A stretch of 64,000 nt of DNA from Hippopus hippopus. Taxonomy: Eukaryota > Mollusca > Bivalvia > Cardiida > Cardiidae. The stretch spans positions 38,706,357-38,770,356 of the forward strand of contig OX328108.1 in assembly GCA_946811185.2 (NCBI GenBank), in the 5' to 3' direction. The translations under genes and the position numbers were made by a program. Below the pieces are notes generated by a model, which did no database searches, had not been told where the DNA came from, and worked only from the letters and a program-made list of their open reading frames with translations. Shown here in pieces: positions 12,111 to 22,300 of this stretch. Position 1 is the stretch's first letter. The number at the start of each line of letters is the position of its first letter.

Positions 12111-12888
12111 AGGTCATGCTAAAAACAATACAGTATACCAGAGCAATGTAGTAAGCCAATCCTGCCCTTTTCGAACCCGTTATTGAAGGATAGAGTTTGT
12201 TTGTATAGAATGACAAGAATGCCATCTGTTTTTCCGGCCTTTCATTTAAATACTCGTTATTGGACACAGCAATCGTTCGCTCTTTATTTCTCAATTTATC
12301 ATAAAGCACTCGGCTTTGTACCTTGAAAGACTTTTCCAGTGCCAAAACAATACACGCCCTTACCTCGATGGATTCTTCCCTATCATCTCAAATTCTTAAC
12401 ATAGACATATTGAGCAGATTCAAATAGCACAATATTAGCCTAAGATAGTTGGATTTTAGGTACTCCGAGGGTGTGGAGTCAGAATATTCATTAAACTATC
12501 GGATCGCGTGTTCTGTGCCGTCTGATCTTGATCTACATTGTCTGCACAGCCAAATTACTGTGGCCCATGACCCCGTAAGCGTTAAGGCGGCCCTTTTCAC
12601 TCTTAACTATACTTCAAAACTTACCCACATTACTGTATCCTTTCAAATAAAACAAATTTCAAATTGTTTTCAATATGCCTGGAGACGTTGCGTGTTTAAC
12701 AAGTAAGATACTCTGCAGTGCTAAAAATTAACAAATGCTTTTTAAAAGCATATCTTAGCCTTTGCGTGTGACTTGCTTCCAACAGAAATAATCAATACAC
12801 GAGTTGAAAGCGCAAAAGGTAAAAAAACATCACTGTGTACGTCTGTAATAGAGCAGTGAATAACCGATTCTCACCAAATGTGATAGCG
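12110..12888. other. Intergenic upstream of gene 1
   Basis: Half a GATC palindrome is present at about 12500-12550. An open frame on the - strand (12088-12345) has lysine-rich then hydrophobic content but no diagnostic motif. No exon is supported. Confidence 0.35.
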
Positions 12889-12990
12889 TGACGTCATACA
12901 TGACTTTTCACGAAACGCAGAAAAGGTTGGACAGTATATCAAGAATGGCTTTATAAAAATCACATTTCTGGATAATATGCGTTCAATTTA
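12889..12990 (+). promoter_or_regulatory. Candidate promoter of gene 1: CRE-like site and TATA box
   Basis: A perfect palindromic TGACGTCA (12889-12896, the consensus CREB/ATF site) is followed 56 bp later by TATAAAAA (12952-12959). A start about 30 bp beyond the TATA box (near 12985) would give a 5' leader of roughly 160 bp before the first ATG. The motifs are seen; their use is inferred. Confidence 0.4.
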
Positions 12991-13141
12991 TTGACATTTG
13001 TTTACAGCCGGAACTAATGTGATTAGTTAAAACTCCATTGAAGATCTTTTCTGAATTATACTGAAAAAAAAAAGTCATTTTTAAACCGGCTTAAAAAAGC
13101 TTTTAAAAAGCGTGTTTTGATTACCACCATTTTCGCTGAAT

Positions 13142-13346
13142 ATGTTTTCTGTAAAAATGATAAAGAATTCACAAATTAAAATGTACATCTTTGTGTTTAT
13201 AACGTATTTAATTTTGTTTCTGGGCCCTGCTGGCGGCTGTAATCCTTTAGCCTGTCCTCGACTGTCGTGTAGCGGGCCGGTTAAGCTGCCTGGTCAGTGT
13301 TGTCCGTACTGTCCGTGTAAATATGACGGGATTTATTACAACGTTG
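13142..13346 (+). CDS. Gene 1 exon 1: signal peptide and half VWC module
   Basis: Three in-frame ATGs (13142, 13157, 13181) all have A at -3; 13142 is used here because it is the first. A lysine-containing n-region and the hydrophobic run 'MYIFVFITYLILFL', then 'GPAGG', form a convincing secretion signal. The mature part begins directly with CNPLACPRLSC and continues to GQCCPYCPC, the second half of a VWC module; the usual C..C.C first half is absent. The exon ends G|GTATGT. There is no AG shortly upstream that would make this an internal exon, so I take it as the first coding exon. Confidence 0.75.
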
Positions 13347-16300
13347 GTATGTATAAATATATATTCTAAAATCATTAGATACATAGAGGGTCTTACATAA
13401 GTATTCAAGAATGTTACCTTGAATTTATTAAAGGAGTTATCTAAAACAGATAAAAACGAGGCGTGTCGAGGTTTTTTTGTTTGTTTCCCTGTATCAAACG
13501 GCTAATCTGATGAATTTAATGCAGCATGAACACTCGTAAAGAAAGATTTAATATATAGAACATGACTAGAAAATCGAGAAAATTCTACACTTTAAATTGT
13601 CCTATCTTGAGTCCCATTAATAGGGCAACTTAGGAGATTTGATATACGGTTTCTCAAGGACACTGGCAGAAAAAGTAGATCCTTCCTATATTTTTAAGTT
13701 AACATTTTATACAAATTTAAATTGAAGTCGTACAAAATATCGGCAAGGGATGGTAAGTCAAACAATTAAAGTTTACTTGTTGGCAAACCTTTCAAGGATA
13801 TATACTCTTTGGGTATCAACTATTATTTAAAATTAAACAGTTCCTGAAGTTTACATATTTTTATTATATTCCTATCAGTGAATTACTGGGATTTCTCAGT
13901 ATAGTATTTTTTCAGTTTTTCACAGTGAATAACATCACTAATGATGATATAGTTTTAGAATGTTTGCCGGAATTACTTTTTCCCTATAATGCTCACAGTC
14001 TAATGTTTCTGTCTCTGCTTCAAACATCTTTAGTAAACGATAGCAGTGACAAGATTTTCGGTACAGTCTTTCCAAACAATCCTGTGTTAACGACCTTGTG
14101 GGAGAAATCTTTTGAAATCATTTCGAGAAAAAAAAAGATAGCTTTTGTGGGAGAGAGCTCTTGAAAAATATTGTGGAAAAACGAAAAAAAACTACCAACC
14201 AACATTTTCTCCTTTTTCCATAATGTTTTCTATATATCAGAAAAATTTAGTATTTGTCATCTGGAGATGTTTTTAATATGGATAAGTCTTAAACTTGTCA
14301 TGTCGGAAAGGGTTAACTGTTTCTTCTTCTAATTTCATATGGCTGGTTTTAAATTGTAAAGGTGCAAAACAATGCATGCATTCAAGTAGAGAGATAGATG
14401 ACGTAACTTACGCGTGAGCCCTCGAGCATTACGTCATCTGTTGCGTCAGCTGCTTCTGCCAAAAATATTCATGTGTTTGTAAAGAAAAGTCCTATACATA
14501 TATACCTACCGTTCTTGATAATTATTAGCAAACAAAGGGAGAATTAGGAATATAATAAATAGAATAATCAACTGTTGGTGTGTGATATTAAAAATCTGTC
14601 ACTCGAATGGGGTTTGATACGGTTAAAAAACTCGTCCTTCGGACTCGTTTTTCAAGCGCATCACACCCCGATCTAGTGACAGATTTTAATATCACACACC
14701 ACCAGTTGATTATCCTCTATGTAATAACGTCAACGTTACTATAACCGTTACGTCACCGTTTCTATGTGTACATCATTCAGTTAATGGAGTTTGAGAACGC
14801 ACGCGAATTAATTATTTAAACTTTGGAGGTTGCTTTTCTAAAACACTTCTTTCTTAGCGAAACTGCTTCTACAGATGGAGTTACTTTATGAACGATTGTA
14901 TGAAACTTTCATCCATTTATGAGCGCTATGTACAGATTCTTTAAAATCCAACAGATACTTTACAGTTTGTTATTTGCAGACTCTGGAATATGTTTCGTTA
15001 AAGCACCACGTTTAAATAGTGCTTCGGTTCACGTGCAAGTTTATTACGCCGGTATATCATTGACCGTAGGTCGTGTTAAAAGATATGACATTCACCTCAC
15101 ACAGCGACGAGGGCTGTCCCAATAAATCGTAGACATTGGGAATAACAATAAAACAAAGCGGTACAGTTTTATGAGATTTTATCAATTGTTAAATCAAATT
15201 ATGATGGATGTTCTCTGACAAAATCATTAAAATACGTTGCATAGCCAGTTTTTTTTAATACAATTTTGAAATACATTACATACCGCTGTTCAATGTACGT
15301 CTTGACGTGAACGACGTCTGCTAAGTTAATCCGTGAATTCCGTTTTGTTGTAAAATTTACGTTGCGCCGCAGACACAACTCGGTTTTTTAAAGCCCCACA
15401 ATGGTTTCCTTTTGACTTACTTTTTGTTGAAACTTAATCATAATTCCCCGTCAAATGGTAGAATTTATATACGTGTAAAACTATTGAAGTCGGACGTTAG
15501 GAAATCGTTTTATAACAAGTGTCTATGATTTAATGGGACAGCCCTCTTACATGCAGCTTCCTTTTCCTTTTAGCCCTTTTCGTCGTAAATCTTTGCTACT
15601 TATACAAGCAGTCGTCTATAAAGACCTAAGTCAAAGACCTAACAGGAACGTGTATGACATATTTCGGTATTCACCATATAATCTTCGGTTGAGTATCTGA
15701 CCAGACATTGCCACCAGGAACCCTAGGTATCACTTGTCGCCGCTTATCCTGCTCTCAAAGTTCTTGTCCAAAAGTGCCGTTTAACGATACCTTCTGTCTC
15801 CTTCTCAAATTCTTTTGGACCGTAGAAAGAACTGCATGAGTAATACTTAAATATGCCTTTAAACGTTTGCTGAAGTTGTTTTACCTCTCCATTGAGCCCT
15901 GCTCACGAGCCATAGAACGTCTGAGTAACGCCTGTTGAAGTCTGAGTAAGAAGATTCGGCTGAAGAATGTCTAATTTACGGCCATTAACCTTTAATCTGA
16001 GTCTTGACAAGGGGCAAGCTCCGCCCTTAACTTCACTACAACATTACAACAGTTGTGCTTGTTGAAATGCCAATCCACCAGAAACTTCACCAAGGAGGTT
16101 ATGAGAATGCCATCATGCTAGTACACTTACACATAGAGGAGCACACAAAGTAGCCCATTAACGGAACATGCTTTTTATTCAGCTTGATATGTGCATTTCT
16201 GCCATTCTAGCCGTTGCTAAAGCGGTTCTCGCTGTTCATTGTGACATTTTTTTTTTACCTTTATTTAGACTGATGAAATGGATATGGAATTTCTTCAATA

Positions 16301-19300
16301 AGGACTTTGTTAATAACACTTTGGCTTTTGGATGCTTGTGTGTTCGTTAAGTCAGTGTTTCTTTCTGTTTAGTTTTTTTTCCTGTCAGTTTTTAATATCC
16401 CACAGACGTGTGTTGTGTTCTATGGCTTACGGTAGACGATCGGATCCGTTCGCGTGTCTAACAGCCGTAAAACTCTAGAAAACAGAAAGATTCCAAAATG
16501 GTCACAGTAAAAACGGCAAATACAAACTCTAGAGAAACATATTAGCATTAACTTACTAACTTAGTTTAATGAAAATATCGAGCCGATAGTGATAACCCAA
16601 ATGTTGCAAACTTATTTCTTGGTGAAAAAAAATATCTCCTTATCGGAAAGTGTGATTCAAAGATCACAGTGCACTTTCTGTGCAGTGTGATCTTGCTCTA
16701 CACTGTCCGCATAAGGTCCTCGAGTCGCGCTTAGCAGTCTAAGAGTTGATAAGCGCTATCAACAGCTGGCCTTCGGATTTCTTGTTCAAAGTTTGGAACG
16801 GCTGTCATCGTCTAGATACATCTGCATACCATATTAAAAAGAATTCGAAAGGTCAAGCTAACGTACGCCTTCGTTTTCTATACAGAATCGCTAGACGGCA
16901 TAATGGAATAGTACCTTTTTTTTTTGAGAAATGCATTGCTTTACAGAATCTGCTGCCGTTGTATAATGCAATGCATAGGCTACCGAATAAATTGAAATCT
17001 TTTATCAAGCTGGTAAACCTTAGCCCAGCAAAAAATGTTGTTACGGGAGATCACTCCTTCCTTACTGCATAGCTTTCCCGTATAAAAACCAATACCTGAC
17101 AACTGCGTCAGAGAGAATTCTCTTTGGCTCAGTGGTTATGGTATTGGTCTTTTAAACCTCGAAAAACGAGGATCTTGTCCGCCGTGGGTTCGAATCCTGC
17201 CAGATGCGGTTTGTATTTCAGCTATGCATTTGTTCATTTGTTTCTTTGTTACGGACTTTGTTCGTAAGATGGGGGCTCGTCCGGGATTGGCCATTAAGCC
17301 ATTAATCCCATTTATTGTCCAAAAACGGACATTTGTTGTCTAATTAATAGACTTACTGCCTAATTAGGCTTTCTGTCATCAAAATGATGACTTTAAGATG
17401 GGGTGTGTTACGGGAGACCACTCCTTCGTGCATGGCTTCATCCCGATTTAAATACAATACCTAACAACCGCGTTAGGGAGAATTCTCTTAAGCTCAGTGG
17501 TTATGGTATGGGCCTTTCGTCCGGGCGTTCTAGGTTCGAATCCTGCCCGGTCCCTGTATTTCTGCCATGCATTTGTTCATTTGTTTCTTTGTTACGGACT
17601 TGGTTCGTAAGATGGGGGCTCGTCCGGGATTGGCCATTGAGCCAATAATCCCATTTGTTGTCCAAAAACGGACTTTCTGCCTAATAAGGCTTTGAGTCAT
17701 CAATAAATGATGACTTTAAGAGGGGGTGTGTTACGGGAGACCACTCCTTCATGCATGGCTTCGTCCCGATTTAAATACAATACCAAACAACTGCGTTAGG
17801 GAGATATCTCTTTAGCTCAGTGGTTATGGTATTGGTCTTTTAAACCTCGAAAAACGAGGATCTTGTCCGCCGTGGGTTCGAATCCCGCCAGATACGGTTT
17901 GTATTTCATCCATGCATTTGTTTCTTTGTTACGGACTTTGTCCGCAAGATGGGGGCTCGTCCGGGATTGGCCATTAAGCCATTAATCCCATTTATTGTCC
18001 AAAAACGGACTTTCTGCCTAAAAAGGCTTTGAGTCATCAATAAATGATGACTTTAAGAGGGGATGTGTTACGGGAGATCACTCCTTCCTTACTGCATAGC
18101 TTTCCCGTATAAAATCAATAGCTGACAACTGCGTCAGAGAGAATTCTCTTAAGCTCAGTGGTTATGGTATTGGTCTTTTAAACCTCGAAAAACGAGAATC
18201 TTGTCCGCCGTGGGTTCGAATCCCGCCAAATGCGGTTTGTATTTCAGCTATGCATTTGTTTCTTTGTTACGGACTTTGTTCGTAAGAATGTTTTTGTGTC
18301 AAGACCGACAGTTCAGTAGTGAGATCTTCACTGTTAACAACAGTCTCTACAACCTACCGCGCAGATAACTAATGTTAGGGTACTGTAGCGGCCAAAAGTA
18401 GGCTATCAATGCAGGCGTTAAACACGATCGCTATAGTTTCGCCATTTTTTGAAAACATTCAGAATTTCAAAATTTCAAGAAACTTTGTTTGGTGATAGTA
18501 TATTATCTTATCTACAAAAATAGGAGATAAAAAAGGGGGTCACCAGCTTTGGGAAAAGTCTATGAATATTTCTTTTAGTACACCCTGCATTGCGGCAGTT
18601 CAGGTTGAAATTTCACCTATGAAAACTAAGTCTATATATATTTTTTTTTAAATGACAACAATTATAAGCAAACTTTATGTCATTATATTGGTGAAACATC
18701 AAATTTAATGAAAAAAATAATTTAAAGTATACTGAGTATCAATCTTTTTTAAAAAAAAAAAACCTTAACTTATGGCTAAAACACCTTTATTTTGGAAAAA
18801 ATACAAAAAAAAAAACAAAGAGTATCTTTTAAAGTTATCTTTTTTAATGTTCTAACATTCAGATTTTTCTTATTTCTTCTATAAATAATATTTAGGTACT
18901 AAACTAAAAGAATCAGGCTTAAAACAAATAGGTCACCGGCCTTATTTTTTAAGAAAATACATTTTATGTTTGTGGGTGGGGCACTAACTAATGAGTAAAT
19001 GTAGGGTTTGTCAAAGACAAAGACATTATATGAAGTAAATTATCTCAATTTTTTCAACAATGCAACAATGTTTATAAAAATCAAGTTTGTTGGTCATAAT
19101 AAACCAATCCATAGAATATAAATGTAATAATGATGTTAGCATTTAACTCATTACCAAACGACTAATTTTAGACTCTTCTAAATTTGACGCGTTTGCAGAC
19201 GCTAAACCAAAACCTGGTATTCATGTATCACAGTTCTTTGATGGGTCAGAAATCAATGTGCGAAAAGGAGAAATCAATCATTAGGAGCAATTCCTCCTTT

Positions 19301-22300
19301 TGGCATCGATGTTTTCTAATGTTGCCTGCTTCAGACTCATCAAGCTAAGGGATAACCTGGTAAGAGAGAAAGAGTTACAGTCCCTTGTTTTCTGCAAGTC
19401 TGTACCAAGTGACATAATTTTGGACTAGAACAAACTGAAAGCATCTGCATCTGAAAATATGTTTTAGCTGGACGATACGTCTGCCAGACAGAGCGCTAGT
19501 AGTAGCATCTGTGTCCATATTTCCGTTGTTAGGTGACGTAGTTAGGTGATTCACTTTGACTTTCAGTCCGATCTTTTGAAAGCGTAATTTCGGATTCTTG
19601 CCTCGCATATAATTATTTGGCTTGATTCAAATACTTTTTTCTTCGCTTTGCTGACATGAAACGACCCGTTTTAGTTCTTGGGTCTATCCATTTTGCAGAT
19701 ATTGACAAGTGTGCCAGGATCAACTGTGTTAGGTGCTCACCGTTTCGAGTAAAAGGTGAGCGTGATAGTTACACGAAGCGTGATAATGGAAACTGTCGCG
19801 AACGTCGTTAAAATGCATTTAAATTTCATATGATAATTACTAGTATTGTTAAGATGACAATCTGTTCTTTGTGCAGTCAGTCGAAGTGCTCGGAGCTGGC
19901 TGTTTAAAACTAGGTAAAAAGTTGGAAAGTCGCTATATCTTTTGTTATTTCTTACCCGATTTTGAAATTCATTTTTTTTTGCATGTGACTACGACTTGGA
20001 CCAAGCGTACAATTTTTACAATCAATTGTTTATATACATGTACATGTAAGTGGTGTGATTTAAAATCAGTTGCATTATAACACCCGCATTGTTTACTGTT
20101 AGCAACTGCTCGGCCTTTGATTTTGATTTTCTGCGGGGGAGCTTTCATACTAAAGTTATCAATCTTCGAGACATGTTGTTGTCGTCGTCGTTGTTGTTTT
20201 TGTTGTATTACCTCATTCTAAACAGGTGATCTAGTTTTCACGGATAATCCTTGTGTTACCTGCGAGTGTTCCAAGTATGGTATTGACTGTTTGCCATTTC
20301 CCTGTCCGCGTGTGGACTGTCCGTATCCTGTTTTACGGGACGGAAATTGCTGTCCAGAGTGTGGCTGTATAGTGGATGGAATCCTGTATGACTTAGGTAA
20401 GGGTTCAACCTTTGAAGAGATTGGATTTAAATCCGTTTTATTCTTTTTCCAGTCGGTAAAAAATGGCCATACACAATCATGTATGTCATTCAGGAACAAT
20501 AACGAAAATAGAACACTTGTAGGTGTATATAACCAAAAAGTCAAACTGCGCAAATTCCCCCCTCCCCCCAATCAAATTTACGGTGTGGAGATATTTTTAA
20601 CTAAATCGTCCTTTGCTGGTGCTTGGATGCGTATGTATTTTCGAATATTTTAGAATAGCATTTAACAACATTCATCCATATGAAACAACATTTTTACCTA
20701 ATTGTAGTCTACCCGAATGATGAGGATTGTCTTTTCAAGGAATAGAGAAGATTGTGGGAAAAGGTTTGGTTTGGTAACCAGATTTTTTTTCCTTTACCCT
20801 GATTGCTTTATATGCCTCCTTGTTCAGCCGCTACGGGATGCACCGTGAAGTGTGTAATGCTACGTTTACCACATGTTCCCGGCGACCACGGCAGCCCCGT
20901 TTGTCCGAAACGTAGTGTGCCGTAAGATTTTCGTAGTTTTTTCTATATGTATTAAGTTTAGTTAGGTCTAGCTAGGTTTCTTTAAGGTACCTCACGGTAT
21001 CCGTGACAAGGCGTGGAGGGAAGGTCTTGCTCATTTCCACGGCTCACAAAGATCTACTACGGTTCGACCTGCGTTCTACCACGGATGCGCGTACGTTCCG
21101 TCCCGGCCGGTCAAGTTCTGATCAGCGCTCTCACGTTTCTAACGTTTATATCAAGGTCTAAAATGTTCTTCACGTTCTGTCAAGGTTTTTCAGGGATGGA
21201 ACGTGGTGGACAGGCACTTTTTAAGCAAGTTTGTGTCCACGGTTAAAAAAGCAGGACTCCCAAACTGTAATTATCATTGTAGTCTAAGACTTCGCCTTGT
21301 CACCATGACGTGCAAAGATGAAGGTTTTGCTTGTATATTTGCTTGGCGCATACAATCTTTGTCTCACAGAGATAGAAAATTATAGCAAGGACGGAGCGCC
21401 ACATTGCAGAAGGCAAGATGCAAGAAAAAAAGGAGGACGGAAAATCAAGATCCATGCGGGTGCGCCAATAGATATAGAATAAGAAGGAAACAACACCTCA
21501 GCCTCTGCTTAACAATTCCCACCGGAAAGTTTTGCACAGAAGATATCAACCAATTCCAGAACGATCTAAGGATGCCTCCACAACTCTTTTGTCAAATTCC
21601 TGGAAATGGTAACACCATTCATTGAGAGACAGGACACGTGGTACTGCTTTACCTTACAACCTTGTGGGAAATTACTACTGACTCTGAGACATCTGACCAA
21701 CAGTGACCATAAGAGACCATTACTCATCACTTTCCTCTGCATTTCAGTGAAGTATAGCAGCCAGATCTGCCTTATGGTAGAAGAAGTGTGTAACGCATTG
21801 TAGAAGCATGTACATTGATGAAGTGTTCGCTGTTCCTGTGGCGCCCGATAAATGTAGAGCTCCGGCCCCGGAGTTTGAAAGATTATCAGGTCAAATCTGG
21901 TCCTCCTCTGGTTGTATTGGTGGTGGTGCAGTTAAGACGGAACTGTTTTTCTCCTGCATAATGTCAACTTAAACTTCTTAGACACATTTTACTGTCGCAG
22001 CTTGTATTTGCAACGAGACCGTGCACGTCCGGTTAGGCCGTAGTAGAGTACAATACAACATGGTACGATCCATAAACTGGCACATGCCGGGAAATGCCTT
22101 GATAGAACGCAACAAAACGGCTGGGACACAGCTGAGATTGCCAGGAGAAACGCAAGTAAACGCAAACACAACCTGACAAAACTTGAAAGAACCGTGAGAA
22201 ACCGGTGAAAACAGTGCTTCCACGTCCCGACACGGATCGTCTCCGAGTCTTGTTGCGGCTTATTACGGACTGGTTAGTTTTGTTGCGATTGACCCCTTTC

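Larger units (their letters stand above)
17034..18291 (+). mobile_element. Four-LTR miniature retrotransposon (TRIM-like) with tRNA-like LTRs
   Basis: Order: LTR1 - internal 1 - LTR2 - internal 2 - LTR3 - internal 3 - LTR4. The whole composite is flanked by the direct repeat AATGT (17034-17038 and 18287-18291). LTRs are 207-231 bp and start TGTTACGG. Internals are 136, 116 and 116 bp and have no ORF. Each internal opens with TGGGGGCTCGTCCGGGAT, the primer binding site complementary to the 3' end of tRNA-Pro (the type used by gammaretroviruses), and closes with a purine tract (aagatgggg, aagaggggg, aagagggga) just before the next LTR. This is the layout of a terminal-repeat retrotransposon in miniature, multiplied. 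Each LTR carries a tRNA-like segment with box A and box B. It sits in intron 1 of gene 1, same strand. Confidence 0.8.

Noticed and set aside
12088..12345. 85-residue frame on the - strand, extendable upstream to about 105 residues
   Set aside because: Polar start and hydrophobic end look protein-like, but no family, start codon or splice site could be supported; it overlaps the end of a MITE.
16746..17072. 108-residue open frame on the + strand before the retrotransposon
   Set aside because: It has no motif and no splice context, and it runs straight into LTR1; chance ORF length is plausible here.
17126..17200. Independent tRNA-Lys-like genes in tandem
   Set aside because: The acceptor stem is not formed, and each copy lies at the same place in an LTR with PBS and purine tract next to it.
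19881..19913. Possible 33-bp phase-1 microexon ending KLG with a GTAAAA donor
   Set aside because: Too short, contains one cysteine only, and the acceptor position is ambiguous (two AGs within 5 bp).
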